A DNA stretch of 64,000 bases from Unio delphinus. Lineage: Eukaryota; Mollusca; Bivalvia; Unionida; Unionidae. The DNA is taken from NCBI GenBank assembly GCA_029339505.1, contig JAQISU010000167.1, positions 1,395,001 to 1,459,000 of the forward strand, written 5' to 3'. The translations under genes and the position numbers were made by a program. Shown here piece by piece: positions 9,317 to 22,100 of this stretch (within the stretch, counting starts at the first letter, position 1; every line of letters begins with the position of its first letter). The notes under the pieces were generated by a model, which saw only the letters and a list, made by a program, of their open reading frames with translations, searched no databases and was not told the DNA's origin.

Positions 9317-10259
9317 ACAACACTATTAACCAATTTTTACGTAACGTTACCCAGTGACAGTTCCATGGAGGTGTTTCCTAAGAACACGTTGTGCTGTTAC
9401 ACGGCTAAATTACCTCAAGCCATGCATTTGGATGAAGATGCTCATTGGGAAGTGGCTTTAGTGGAAATGATACACCCGACCGACACAAATCAAAAATATC
9501 GTCGAAAATCAAAACACTTTTACAGTAGAAGTGTTTGACGAGCAATTTCAAGATGCCTTAGAAGCACGAGCCATCACTGGCATTGACACAAAGAAATCAG
9601 ATGGACCCAAAACTAAAACCCTGTCCACTCATGTGATCAGCATTCCTCCAGGCTATTATTTTAGTGGTCAACATTTAGTGACTACACTTGCTACCAGGTT
9701 CAATGCTGTGTTTGGTAAAGCCATGGACAAACTACCCTCCAAAAAAAGTGTTACCTTTGAGTACTATCAAGTGGCTCGTCGTCTCATGATCAAATTTTCA
9801 GAGGATAAAATGATAGGCATTACCTTTTGTCCTGAATTGTATGCTATTTTAGGTGGAGACACCGAGTTGCTCAAGAAGAGAAATGAAAAAACACAACTTA
9901 TAGACAGTAACTCGGATGTTGCGAAATATTTTAAATTCCCTGAAGAAATGAACCAAGGACTTAACTTGATGTTTGTGTACTCCGATGTGGAGGAGTACAA
10001 CGTGGTAGGACACACCTCTGTACCGTTACTGCGTGTCATTCCTTTCAAAGTGGATTCTACCGTCGCCGCTGACGAGGAAGGTGGAAATACCTATCACGTT
10101 CACCGTGAATTTGTACATCCTCATTATTTGTCTGTCAGTAAGTCGTATTTCGACAGTGTCAACATTACTATAAAAGGAGAACTAGGACAAAATATTCCAT
10201 TTACCAAAGGGAAAGTCACAGTGAAACTCCATTTTCAAAAACGATTCTCAAACAACTGA
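9313..10259 (+). pseudogene. Penton-like minor capsid protein, frameshifted
   Basis: Single-jelly-roll vertex protein of the Polinton capsid. The start ATG at 9313 overlaps the stop of the previous gene. Frame changes occur near 9333 and near 9525. The conserved opening (YVTLPSDSSMEVFPKN, HWEVALVEM) lies in the middle frame, and the rest (from EVFDEQF through the FDSVNITI and PFTKGKV blocks to QKRFSNN) is in the last frame, which is open for 242 codons. Apart from the two N-terminal breaks the sequence is well kept. Confidence 0.8.
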
Positions 10260-10266
10260 AAAAGTG

Positions 10267-10707
10267 ATGTATCATGTGTGCCAAGGAGTTACTCGACAAC
10301 GAGGACATGGTTTAGGAGATATGTTTAAATCAGCCTTTCGTTCTGCGGTCCCTGTTTTGAAACCGATGGTGACACGATGATTGCACGCCTTAAAAGATGC
10401 CGCATTGACTCACGGCAAAGATTTTCTTGAAAATGTTCTCATTGACAAACAAGACCCTAAAGAAGCTTTTTTGAGAGCAGGCAAAAATGTCTTGCTTCAA
10501 ACGGGTAAAGAGATTTTGGGTCGACGAGAAAGTCTTATAAATGCCCTCAACGGTACCGAGTCTGGCATTCCTGCTTCTCTGACGACACAGCAAGGACAAG
10601 GTAGAAAGCGACGACGAAGGCACCCTTTCAAAAGTCTCCGTACCTCTAAGGTTAGATAGACGAAGAAAAAAGGAACCGTTCGAGACTTAGACATTTTTGA
10701 TTATTAA
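10267..10707 (+). pseudogene. Virion core-like basic protein with two in-frame stops
   Basis: Starts MYHVCQGVTRQRGHGLGDMF at 10267, a Gly/Arg-rich opening followed by a hydrophobic P...P pattern as in Polinton and adenovirus-like core proteins. TGA at 10378-10380 and TAG at 10657-10659 interrupt it, but the single frame continues through amphipathic helices and an RKRRRR cluster to a conserved-looking DIFDY end with TAA at 10705-10707. Lies between the penton and major capsid genes. Confidence 0.6.
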
Positions 10708-10740
10708 AAGTAAAAACACATAGAGACTGAGAGAAAAAAA

Positions 10741-12092
10741 ATGATGCACCAAGAATCTTGTGCCTGTTCCAAGTCGGAACTAGATCTCTTTACTATGCCA
10801 CCCACGATGATGACCATGCAAGAAGCCCAATGGGTTGAATTTCATCCCGTCTCCACTTTGAGGGATTCAGCTCCCATCGAGTTTGAAATCAAAGGACAAC
10901 CCGAAGATTACATCGATCTCAATAACAGTTACTTGTATTTGAAAGTGAAAGTGACCAAAACGGACGGCGCCCAGCTGCAAGCCGATACCCTAGTAGCTCC
11001 CGTCAACAATTTCATGCATTCCTTGTTCAGCGATGTAGATTTGTACATGAATAACAAACTGGTTAGCAGCAGCATGGATACTTACCCTTACCGAGCGTAC
11101 CTCGAAAATCTCTTGACGTACGGAAATGAAGCCAAGAATACTCATTTAGATGCTTGCGTGGTATGAAAACCTGACACAGCAAATAAGTTTGACGACACAG
11201 CCTTGTCCGTAGCAGCCAACAATGATAATCCTGGCGATCCTCACAATGTGGGTTTTAACGAGCGTCGAAAGAAAATTCACCCAGGACGTAGTTTAGAACT
11301 GTTCGATCGTTTGCATTTGGACATGTGGTTTCAAGAGAAGTATTTGCTGAACGTGGTGGATATTCGTTAGAGACTAAATCGTAGCAGTGCTGCTTTCCAT
11401 TTGAGAGCTACTGAACATGATGGTAATCCGCTCTCCACCACTGTAAAACCATTATCCAAGAAGCCAGGTTATACGTGCGTCGTGTGGAAGTGTTACCTAA
11501 AGTGGGAAATGATATCAGTCACACTTTGAGCAGAACTACAGCCAAGTATCCGATACGACGCGTGGAAGTAAAATCTTTCACCATTGCCACTGGACTCCGA
11601 TCTAAGATCGAAGACCATCTGTTCCAAGGACAGTTACCCAAACGTTTATTCATCGGTATCGTCAGCAATGCAGCCTTCAACGGTACCTACAAATACAATC
11701 CTTTCCAGTTTAAGCACTGCAATGTATCCAAAATCGAAGTCAGTCGCGATGGCAAAACTTTGTGTACCAGACCTTTCGAACCCGACTTTGCCCAGAAGAA
11801 TTACTTGAGGTCGTACTTGTCACTGTACGAAGCCACAGGACAGTTAGGAACCAACACCAGCCACGGTATTTCCTACGACGATTATGCAGGAGGTTACACT
11901 TTGTGGGCTTTTGATTTCACTCCAGACCAAGGCAGCGACGATGGACATTTCCACCCTATAAAATCTGGGCAACTGCGTGTGGAACTTCAGTTTGCAGGAC
12001 CTCTTACCGAAACGGTGAATGTCATTCTGTATGCTGAATTCGATAATACCATAGAAATCAACAGTTTGAGAGAAGTCATTCTAGACTATTAG
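10741..12092 (+). pseudogene. Major capsid protein (double jelly-roll, hexon-like), broken
   Basis: Main shell protein. Typical Polinton features: CSKSELDLF opening, the APIEFEI and DYIDLNN strands, PVNNFMHSLFSDVDLYMN, TYPYRAYLENLL, LFDRLHLDM, and the second jelly roll from about 11500 with LPKRLFIGIVSN, YNPFQFKHCNV, LWAFDFT and the NVILYAEFD terminal strand. Breaks: TGA at 11164-11166, TAG at 11368-11370 and a frame change near 11465. Everything downstream of 11475 is open to the normal stop, so the damage is limited to three lesions. Length is close to that of intact relatives. Confidence 0.93.
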
Positions 12093-12097
12093 ACACT

Positions 12098-12601
12098 ATG
12101 GAAAACTCTTGTCCCTCTTTGAATAGTGGAGAATCCATGGAAATGGAATGGGAGGTTACAGAGAAAGCAGACAACCAAGACCAAAAAGAAAACGTAGTGA
12201 TCATGCAGTCCAGATGGCTAGAACAGGAACAACAATTAGTCACCTGTTTTGCCAAACACTTGGAAGATAAAATGAGGGACATGATTAAAAAAGATTGTTA
12301 TGGATGTCAAATCGATCATCCCAGTCAAATTCAACACGATAAATGTATGATGATGAGTCAAGAAGAAAAATTGGACGATTATCTGAACGAAGCTTGGAGT
12401 CTCATCTCAGAAGAAGCCGTGTTACATCAGTGGTATAAAGGCTTACGTGATCATTCCTCTCTTCCATTGTTTGCTCGAGAAATTGATCGCATCGAAGCTC
12501 TCTTGGCACAGAGTAAGGAGACGAAGCAAACCAACAGTTACTTGACAGACCTTTTCAAGCAAAAATTCAGGATCGAATTGATGACTTATCATCATCTGTG
12601 A
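12098..12601 (+). CDS. Conserved Polinton protein with CYGCQ..HPSQ motif, 167 aa
   Basis: Intact ORF six bases after the capsid gene stop. It contains the DCYGCQIDHPSQIQHDKC block, two Cys pairs with His, which looks like a small zinc-binding site and occurs in uncharacterised proteins between capsid and protease genes of other Polintons. The flanks are helical and charged, with no signal peptide or membrane segment. Function unknown; possibly virion maturation or assembly, from position only. Confidence 0.65.
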   Translation: MENSCPSLNSGESMEMEWEVTEKADNQDQKENVVIMQSRWLEQEQQLVTCFAKHLEDKMRDMIKKDCYGCQIDHPSQIQHDKCMMMSQEEKLDDYLNEAWSLISEEAVLHQWYKGLRDHSSLPLFAREIDRIEALLAQSKETKQTNSYLTDLFKQKFRIELMTYHHL

Positions 12602-12635
12602 AGAAAGGGAGAAAAAAAAGGCTACACAACAAAAA

Positions 12636-13193
12636 ATGGATACCTGGGAACTTTATTATCTTTTGAACCGTAGTTCGTACACTGCTTCTTGGAATCCTGT
12701 CGTGTGTGCTAAAGATGAACTACCTCATCGCAAACCTCAAGAGAATGAAGCTTATGTCATCAACACAGATGACAGTCATCTTCCAGGAACTCACTGGGTA
12801 GCTGTCTACTTTCCTCAAGAGGGTTGTGTGGAGTATTTTGATTCGTATGGATTACCCCCTTTCGAAGATGATATCATTGACTTTATGATAAGAAATGCCC
12901 AGACGACACGATTCAATTTTGTGAAATTACAAGGCACAGATTCTATGGTGTGTGGACAATATTGTGTCTATTATCTGCATCATCACAGTCTTGGATATTC
13001 TTTAGAACATTTAGTGACTTATTTTGATCGTCATTCGTCTTGAAACGATGACAAAGTAGATCGATGGTTTTGTGACCATTATGGCTATCTGTTGTTTTTA
13101 GCTAGGAAACGTAGTGTACATCAATGGCCCAATGACTTCCAACAGTGGAAATCTCAATTTAATTCGCAACGTTGTCAACCATGTCAAAGATAA
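12636..13193 (+). pseudogene. Adenain-like cysteine protease with in-frame stop
   Basis: Capsid maturation protease of the adenovirus protease/Ulp1 clan. Catalytic residues are visible: His in GTHWVAVY, Asp/Glu position in EYFDSYG, and Cys in DSMVCGQYCVYY preceded by the oxyanion-hole Gln-type region. TGA at 13041-13043 ends the first frame, but the same frame continues with NDDKVDRWF and ends in a Cys-rich RCQPCQR tail at 13191-13193, as in relatives. The catalytic core precedes the stop. The start ATG at 12636 follows a purine-rich spacer. Confidence 0.88.
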
Positions 13194-13208
13194 TGTATTA
13201 GTATTATG

Positions 13209-13291
13209 GAAGAAAAAAATGTTTGTTATTTGAAAAAATGTTTGTTATTTGAAAAAATTGTGTTCGTGAGTTGTTTTGTTATTTGAATAAA
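13209..13291 (+). promoter_or_regulatory. 3' end of Polinton late genes: short repeats and poly(A) signal
   Basis: Three imperfect copies of a 20-base AATGTTTGTTATTTGAAA unit follow the protease stop, then AATAAA at 13286-13291. This is a plausible polyadenylation region for the last gene of the element. Confidence 0.45.
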
Positions 13292-13544
13292 AATGTTTTT
13301 TGAAACCAATGCGTCTGTCGTTTGTTTTACATTTTTATTCATATAGATGCTCTTCACCTTCTTTCTATCCCTCACATCAAACTATCCAAACGTTTCCAAA
13401 CCCTAAACCGTCGAGGGGTGTTTTCCATCACGTCCGCGCTAGAACCATATAAAGCAGAGATAGTCTCCAGTCTGGCCAAGAAACGCAAATACTTACAGGA
13501 GAATCACCACTATCGCTTAGGAGAGAAGAACTAACCCTACGATA

Positions 13545-14045
13545 CGCAGCACGATTATCTATTCACCAAGCAAATCATCCAACTAGAATAACAATCAACA
13601 AATGTAACATCCCATTCAGCAGAAAACTAGTCTCCGCCCTCCATCTGGAAAAATCATACACATATTATGTAAAGAAATGGAAATTGATAAGCTCCAAGCG
13701 GAAATTATCACATTTCCAGACAAAACTCCATGGAACAACAAAATAGCAACAGATTAAAAACAGGAAAAACCCTCCTAACTGGCAGTATGGGACAGTACTC
13801 TAAGAAAAACACAAGGAAAACAACATGCCCATACTGCCCGGAGAAGGAAGATCTCAACCATGTCTTCAACATATGCCCCAAATACAAAGGACAAAGAAAA
13901 AAAACTTATACAAGAGCTAAAGCAAATCAAATCCCCAGCAACCTACCCAGAATTCCTTCAACAAAATAACCCAAATCCTAAACACAGTCTAGAAATTATC
14001 CTCAATTATCTTAGGGAAATTGACAAGACTGCTGACATCTAACAC
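13545..14045 (+). mobile_element. Truncated, internally deleted sister copy of the I-like LINE (ORF2 3' part)
   Basis: 13545-13740 aligns with 21735-21950 of the main LINE, including the HQANHPT...ITINKCN region. 13740-14030 aligns with 22648-22885, including the Cys/His motif CPYC...HVFNICP (C-x2-C-x7-H-x4-C). About 700 bases between these parts, covering the RNase H domain, are absent. Several stops interrupt the frames. It directly follows the Polinton. Confidence 0.7.
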
Positions 14046-14179
14046 TGTATCCTACTTTGAATCTTACACACACAAAAGGAACAAAAAGACTAATTACGAT
14101 TAGCTCAATCCTCCCACATGAACAAAACCCCCTCTCCGCGTCCGGATTCCGGACCAAATGATTGCGCAAATAGTTTCCC

Positions 14180-14345
14180 AATCATTAGCTGATAATTAAG
14201 CAGCACGAAACCGTATATAAATGCGTGGGGGATGTGGCTCCATTCCGTTCCCCCGAACAAAATAAGTAGCACCAAACGGTGCACTATACAGTCGTGCATG
14301 CCCGAACGGGCGAAAACGACTTTAATTCAACTAACAACAACAACC
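14180..14345 (+). ncRNA. Structured RNA repeat, copy A
   Basis: Aligns over its whole length with 24168-24325. Predicted helices: GGGGGA with TTCCCCC (about 14227-14265), hairpin GCACC-AAAC-GGTGC (about 14268-14283), and an outer stem AGTCGT/ACGACT enclosing GCCC-GAAC-GGGC (about 14289-14322). In copy B the same helices form with different bases. The sequence ends in (ACA)n. An ATG at 14298 inside the last hairpin opens a short basic ORF to 14534. Class unknown; HDV-like, hammerhead and twister cores were looked for by eye and not found. Confidence 0.45.
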
Positions 14346-16665
14346 ACTATTATATGTAGGTATAGTAAAACCAGTCAACCGGCAAGTGGCAAGATAAGTG
14401 TGATGAGAACACCGGGATCAAATAGTGATAGCTTAAGGAAACATAACACCAACAAACCGACGAGAAAAAGTAAAAGGAAAGGGAAAAGAAGGATGGAAGA
14501 AGGAAAAAGAAAGAAAGAGGGAAGAAGGGAGTAGGAAGAAAGTGGGAAAGAGAAAAGGGAAAAGAAGAGAAAAAGAAGAAGGAAGAAATGAAATAACACC
14601 AAACTCTAATCTCTTTTTTTTTTAATTTTTAATTTTCTTCTTTTTTTTTTTAATTTTTATTTTTTTCAAATTTATTTTTATATATATTTTTTTTAATATT
14701 TTTAATTTTTAATTTGTTTTAATTTTTTTAAATTTTATTTTATTTTATTTTATTTTTCTCCCCAGGGTTCTAATTTGGTACGAGAACCCTTTTCGAACAA
14801 TTTCTTTCTCGAAATCTAACTTGATCAATTTTGACCACCACTCAAAATTAACAAGCTAAAATACCTAACAGTGACTACACTAATTTATGTCGCTAAGACA
14901 TTTTAGCAATTAAATTTGTTAAGGACCTACAACATGTACACTATGTACTAGAAATATTTATTGATAGGAAAGATGAAAAATTCTATGACTATATGGATTT
15001 GATATAATTGCACAGGTGGCTTACACAATATTGGTATTTGTTCTGCCTTCCTGCTTTGCCGTGACCCGACATTTTACTCTAAGGCGAGACTGCCATTTAA
15101 CGCGGGTGCCGGGGAGACTGCGACAACACAGCCTAGTGTAGTCAAAGTTACCTTTGGTCCCGACAAATCAAATAGCCTGACCCTCGGGCATTAACTGGTC
15201 GCGAAAGCACATAGTTGCGCATGCGACCTTAATTCATATTAATTTTTAAAAAAAAATATTATATGTCACCCAGACATCTTTAACCTATCAAAATTTGTTA
15301 GGCTTATGTACATGTACGCTAATGTACCAGTATCTTTCGGACGATAGGACAATAAATAACAATTCTACGACCTAATTATTAGATATATTGCACAGGTGAC
15401 TAACACAACATTGGGTGTTAGGTTGTCCATTATACAACTGGACTGAATTTGAAATAAGTGCGGCTTCTTTCGTTTCAGGTGTGAGCGGCATGCGTGGCCT
15501 CGCTGTCTTTCTCTTTGCGTGTTGGGTGTGTGCTGAATGGCCTGCCGATCCTGGACCTTTTCCGCCTTTTCCTCGACCCAACACATAAACTACATTCTGA
15601 CTGGTTGTGGGGGTGGGGGTGTGATGGTACTATTCCTACCCACCTATAAGGGCTTACATTTATTCCGATAGTTACTTTTTAGTAATTCGAAATAACGCCC
15701 AAATTAGTAAGTGCGTATATGTGCATATAAACTCCCTGGGAGAGGAGTAGCGACCCCCTCCTGGGGAAAAATAAATGTCTGGCGATATGTCAGATCTAAA
15801 AGTAGCCCATATGACCCTTAGTGGTCGGTGGCTACTATAAAACATAAAAGTGTGTGTGTGTGCAGTCCTTCATCAGCCCTGGGACGTGGCACAATTCCGT
15901 CCCTGTGGATAATCTAAGAAGTGTGCGGTGCACACATTAAAAGGTGGTACATGTACAAAGTACGAACACCACCAAAAACCCAAGAGAACAGAACAGTCCT
16001 TCATCATCATTCGTACTCACTCTTCCTTCTTGTTCAGACGTGTTTACAGTACAGCGACTATATAGCCAACTGGGTTACCACTCGAAAGAAGTGGGCCTGG
16101 ATACCAAATAGGAGTTGTACTAACAGCGATTCATAACCAACCTCCAACATCCGACAATAACAACAATCATCACAATAAGACCATTTTTACGTTCTCCATT
16201 AGCAGCTCGCCAAGCAGATAACCCGACCTGCAGAAGTGGACTAGCAGCCCGCGGAGCAGCCCGCCAAGCTGTTTTTTCTACAGACGAGGCCCAGCAGCCC
16301 GCCTAGCAGCCCGCCAAGCAGTTTAATCTACAGAAGTGGCCCAGCAGCCCGCCAAGCAGAAGGCAAATCGTTGCTATATCATTCGAACAGGGAGACAAAA
16401 GTTTAGTATATTTTCATCTTAAACCTACGGGTTCTACAAATACATTATTGTGCTGTTCGTCATCTATCTATCTATACTACTCGAAACTCTTACTTCTCTC
16501 TCTGTGCATCATTTACACATCTATAATTTATACATTTGACATATTGCAAAACATTACTATTAACAGTACAACCTTAATTTTTATTTGTTTACATTACTCT
16601 ACAATCTACACTACGCCAGTGTATACATTGTGAACGATACTCACGTCAATCACCGTAAACCTAAC
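14346..16665 (+). other. LINE-associated non-coding region with low-complexity tracts and internal duplications
   Basis: No convincing gene. A purine-only stretch of about 140 bases (14450-14590) is followed by a T-rich tract (14610-14760). A diverged duplication pairs about 14885-15045 with 15265-15415, both ending in a TTGCACAGGTG..TAACACAA-like block. A GC-rich minisatellite built on AGCAGCCCGCC occupies about 16200-16362. The last part probably holds the 5' untranslated region of the LINE that starts coding at 16666. Confidence 0.45.
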
Positions 16666-19010
16666 ATGTCTCGGGAGACAAGGTCAAAGGTGAAAATGAA
16701 CACAAACCGCTATGTGACCAAGAAGGTTAATAACCTAATGAATTGGCCAAAGACATGGCAAATACTCCAGATAGCTCAATCACCGTTAGTGGGGAAAAAA
16801 TTGGTAATGTTACCCCTGTTACCCCGGATCAAACCGATTAATTACGCTACAGCAATGGACTATTTTAGCTCTAGCTGTACTGCAAGAAATGTAACCCCAC
16901 GTATATTGAAAGTGACATCTCACATCCCAGAAGTCACCTCAGAAAACAAAACACCCTCACCGGCAGTTATTAAACCGCTACTCACCCCTCCTAATGTCAT
17001 GGTCTCTCCTGAACTAAACAAGAGCCCTATGACAGGAACAGAATCAACACAGAGTGGCACTAGTGGACTGGTAGAGTTAAATCTACCTCCAAACTATACC
17101 CTCCCTCTCCAAACCACAATAATCTGGGTACAAGAAACCCAACAAGAAAACCCGGATGAGTGCGATGAATGCTACTCCCCGGGACTCATGAATACAATGC
17201 TACGTTGTATTAACAAATGCAACACACACAAAAACAAAGCAGACAGTCAGGACATCACTCCTAGTATAAACCCTCCTTCCCCAATCTAGTTGGATCAGCC
17301 TTTAACCCCTCCCATTGTAACCCAATCAACCCCCCCCCCACCCCTTGTTCCCTACCCATTTCACCCATTTCTCCTATTATATCAAATACTATCCCGCTCC
17401 CTTTACCACTACCCTCATCTCCTTCAAATACAACTGCATCTCCTCCTTCAAATACACCTGGCAAAAAAGGCATCTACCACAACAGCCAACAATCTGGACC
17501 ATCAAATAAAGCCACTAGTGAAGATGTTATACCGCTAGAGGATGAGGACTCTGACTTAGAGGAATATATAAAAATGCTTTCTACCAAAGTAAATAAGCAT
17601 AAATCTCACAAGTACAGACGAACCGCACCGACAATGTCTCAAACTGACACAGGCAAAGGAAAAACCCCAATGAATGGTATATCCATGGCCGAGAATCCCA
17701 AAAAACAGCCAAACCCAAATCAAAATATAAAGGGTAACAGCAAACAGGTGCAAAACCCAAATACCCAGACAAAGAAGGAACCCCACCGCAAAGATACATA
17801 CACCAATCAGTACCATAGCCCGGAACATACCATATTCATCACAAGCGGTAACTCCAAAGTCTTCAACCTGAGTGGAAGAAATATAGCAGCAGCCCTACTC
17901 AAACAGCACAGTGGATCTTTTGAAATTCTTAGACCAAAAACAAACTATATTATAGTTCGCTGCAGTACGTTGTCACAAGTTGCAAAGTACATGGAACTGG
18001 AAAAAATCGGAACGATGAAAATCCAAGTATCCAGGCACAAGTCTGTAACACAGGCTAAAAAAACTTCCACCGCCATTAAAAAGATTAATTCCAGCAACAT
18101 GGCCACTATATCAACCACCCCAACCGTCAATACAAATGACAATCAAGGACCACAAGTCAAAGAACCGATACAACAGAGGATGCCCAAACGAGCCATTAAT
18201 CCAAAACAAGAAAAAAGCTTCGTATATACTAAGGGGTTTCAAAAAGTCCTTGATCTACCCAAAAAATTCATCCATTTGACAGATGATGAAATAGGAAAGG
18301 AACTAACCTCACAGGGAGCTGACATCAAACAAGTGACCAGACTGCGATCAACAAAAGATCATAAATCTAGAAAGATTTTACTGGAATTTTTCACTATGGC
18401 GCCAATACTTGTTTACTTTCATGGAACTTCGTACAGATTAGAGGACTATATCAACAAACCAAGGTTCTGCAACAATTGTAAGTCATGGGGTCACTATTCC
18501 ATAGGCTGCAAAAATAAACCAAGATGTGGAAACTGTGGTGGTAACCATAATGGACAGTGCAACCATGCCGGACTCAAATGTGCAAACTGTAGAGGACAAC
18601 ATGGACCTACAGCAGTGGAATGTCCTTTCACCATTAGAGAAAAGGCAATAATAGCACAAATGAACACAGAAAAAATCCCTTACAAGATGGCCAAGTCCAA
18701 TTTCACGATAGAACAGAAGCAATTAAACTCTGTAAACTATCAATCACCAACTATAAGGGAACCACTTGCCATTACAGCCCAAATCAACCCCAAATTAGTT
18801 TTACAATCGTCCACCATAAGCACGCAACGTAACCCTAACCAAACTAAACCGACATCGCCCAATATCACCAAAGTCGTTAAGAATATACGTACTGAGGTAA
18901 CTGTCCCTAAAGCCCCTCTAGTGCTTAAATCACACGATAAATCAAACCGCACTCATAATAATAACGGGACTAGCAAAACCACGCATAGTGGGATTGATAT
19001 ATTACATTAA
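16666..19010 (+). pseudogene. LINE ORF1 (gag-like, CCHC zinc knuckles), broken
   Basis: Probable start MSRETRSKVK at 16666. The first frame ends with TAG at 17287-17289. A run of ten C residues near 17332-17341 then marks a frame change, after which Pro/Ser-rich and acidic sequence leads into the long open segment 17574-19010. That segment holds three zinc knuckles around 18468-18620: CNNCKSWGHYSIGC (C-x2-C-x4-H-x4-C), CGNCGGNHNGQC and CANCRGQHGPTAVEC. Such proteins coat LINE RNA. The downstream tail is low-complexity and Thr/Asn-rich. Confidence 0.75.
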
Positions 19011-19173
19011 AATCTTTCATTATCTCAAAGACCTTTTAATAGGAATAATACATATTTCCAATAATGAGGGAGTACCCAGCATACCATATTTTAAACTTTT
19101 AAATGATCTACTAGAGACACATTTGCATATTTAAATTAGGAATATACAATATCATATTAATCATAATATCATA

Positions 19174-22100
19174 ATGGATAAGAAGGGGAAAAATAAATTA
19201 ATTATTTGGCAATGGAATTGTCGGGGATTAAACATTAATAAACCAGAACTATTAAATAAAATTCAAAATTCTGTTTAAATAGGGCTAACGGAGCAAAAGG
19301 GGGTGGGTTAGGGATTTTTATTAATGATCTATTACCCAACACCTACTTTTGTAACAACACTAGTCAAAATAATCGTACCCCTGCAGTAAGCACAATAGAA
19401 TTTCAATCAGTACACATACACATTGGTTCTTTTTCTTTCGAACTTCTTAATGTGTATGACCCTGGGGGATCAGCTGCGCTTTTACAGAATTATATGCAGC
19501 TAACTAGTTGTGCAAAAGAGTTTGTGATTTGTGGTGATCTTAATGCTCACAATAAATCCTGGGAGGGGGGGTGATCACATAGACAAGAGAGGCGCGTTGA
19601 TTGAACAATGGGCACTCAAAAGAAATCTTGTCATACTAAACGATGGAACAAAAACCCGTCTTTCACCAACAGATGGCTCTCTGTCAGCAATAGATCTTAC
19701 TATTTGCACACCCCGATTGGCTACAATCGCCAATTGGGAAGTAGATAGAGAATCCACACTTGGCATTGATCACTTCCCCATCATTATACATGTTAATCTC
19801 TCAAAGCCTATTGATACCAACAAAAAATTACCTAAATGGGTATTAACTAAGGCAGATTGGACTACATTCCGGAACATCCTTGTAAACAAGGCCTTAAATG
19901 ACCTACAAGACGACAATATTGATCAATTCAATAACAACATGCTTCAATGTATCAAGGAAGCAGCTGTCCAAAGTATCCCCACTACCGGAACTAAGATAAC
20001 GTCTAAACAACCGATACCATGGTGGAATGAACACTGCAAGAAGGCAATCAAGGATAAGAAGAAAGCAATCAAAAGATTTAGACATACGGGCAAATCAACA
20101 GACTATGTGGATTACAAAAACAAAGACAAACTAGCGAAACAAATAATCAAGACTGCAAAAGAAACCTCGTGGCAAAAATATTGTTCCACACTAGAAATTA
20201 AGCAGTCTAACTCTAAACAAATCTGGAACAAAATTAAAGCCATGAAAAGTGGAAACAGCAAGACTATTCCAAATATTAAGGGTGCTATAACAAATAGCGA
20301 AAAAGCAAATGCTATAGTAAAACATTTCGCCGGAATGAGCAGCAACAGCAATCACACTGCAAAATTCCAAATACATAGAGCAAAAATAGAAGAGCAACAT
20401 CCACACCTCTTTAAAGATAGGGACCCTATGAAGTCAACCCTCAACGTGCCCTTTACCAGAGAGGAATGGATAACGACCATTAAACTTAAAAAGTCTACAT
20501 CACCGGGAGAAGACAACCTGGGATATTAAATTTATAAAAAAATATCCCAGCTAATATCGAAACAGCACTAATTGCCTTGATTAATCAATCCTGGTCCACA
20601 GGAAAAATCCCAGAGAAGTGGAAACAGGCCATAGTTATACCAATACCAAAGGCGGATAAGGATCCCACAGAAGTAACATCCTACAGACCCATTTCCCTTA
20701 CGGACACAATCTGTAAAGTGATGGAAACTATGGTCAACAATAGACTAAAAACTCACTTAGAAAGTAATAACCTTCTATCAAATAATCAAAGCGGCTTCCG
20801 GAACAATCGATCAACCCTAGATCAGCTAGTTCGACTAGAATCGCAAATTAAAATAGCATTTAACAATAAAAGAAAAGTAATCGACACCTAACTGCTATCT
20901 TCTTGGACCTGGAAAAAGCATTTGATTTAGTCTGGACCAATGGCCTTATAGCCAAATTAAACCACTATGGAATCAATGGCGAAATGCATGCCTGGATAAA
21001 ACAATTTCTATCCAATAGACGCATCAGAGTTAGAATAGGAGATACACATTCTGATGAATTAATGCTGGAGAATGGCACACCTCAAGGTAGTGTAATTAGC
21101 CCTACACTATTTGACATCATGATTAACGACCTGGAAACCAACATCGATCACAAAAAAGTGAACCTTTCCCAATTTGCGGACGATAGCACATTATGGAAAG
21201 CGGGCGATCCTACAAGCCAAAAGATCATAGATGAACTACAAAAAAGCCTTAACAAAATTGGAACCTGGGCCAATAGATGGGGGTTTAAACTTTCCAAAAG
21301 CAAAGCACGAGGCATAATCTTCTCACCCAAACAAAAACAAACAGTAGAAGCACCCAAATTATACATCCAAAGGGAATTAATTAAATTCGAGACTACAGTC
21401 AAATTCCTGGGCATGACATACGATCATTACCTATCATGGAAATATCACATCAAAGAACTGATTCGCAGGTGTAATAAAGATCTTGCCCTAATGAAAAACA
21501 TTAAAGGATTTAATTGGGGAGCTAACCAAAACACTCTTTTAATGATCTACAGGGCCCTAATTAGATCTAAATTAGACTATGGATGTCAACTGTACGCGAC
21601 AGCTCGCATTGGTCTACTGAGAAAACTCGACTAAATTCAAACCAAAGCACTTCGCATTTGTACAGGCACGCTGAGAAGCACTTCAAACGAAGAACTGCAA
21701 ATCCTCACTGGTGAAACGCCATTATCCCTTAGAAGAGACGAACTTACTCTAAGGTATGCGGTCAGAGTCTCGATACATCAAGCAAATCACCCCACCAAAA
21801 TAACAATCAACAAGTGCAATACTGCATTCAGCAAGAAGTTAGTACCATTTCAACCATCTGGGAAAAAGATTCATACATTATGCAACGATCTAAGCATAAT
21901 AGACATCCAAGCTGAAAAAATCGCCTATCCAGATAAAACACCCTGGATGAACAAACCAGTAAAAGTCAATCTTGAAGCTACAACATTTGGATCTAAAGAA
22001 ATCACGCCCCATGCAATAAGAATGCAGATATTACTCAACTTGGACGTCAACTATAAGGACTATATCAAGATTTACACCGATGGATCCAAAACAACAAATC

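Larger units (their letters stand above)
1..13300 (+). mobile_element. Decayed Polinton/Maverick element (left terminus outside window)
   Basis: Seventeen genes or gene remnants lie head to tail on the + strand and include the full diagnostic Polinton set: protein-primed PolB, A32-like ATPase, DDE integrase, penton, double-jelly-roll major capsid and adenain-like protease. Nearly every long gene has an in-frame stop, a frameshift or both, while neighbouring small ORFs are intact, so the copy is old and inactive as assembled. Some indels fall in homopolymers and could be sequencing errors. The terminal inverted repeat at the left is off the window. None was recognised on the right, where the element gives way to LINE sequence after about 13300. 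Confidence 0.93.

Noticed and set aside
14268..14322. Possible hammerhead, HDV-like or twister ribozyme in the structured repeat
   Set aside because: The GCGAAAAC segment recalls hammerhead or HDV joins, but no CTGANGA core, HDV nested double-pseudoknot pattern or twister core could be laid out by eye in either copy.
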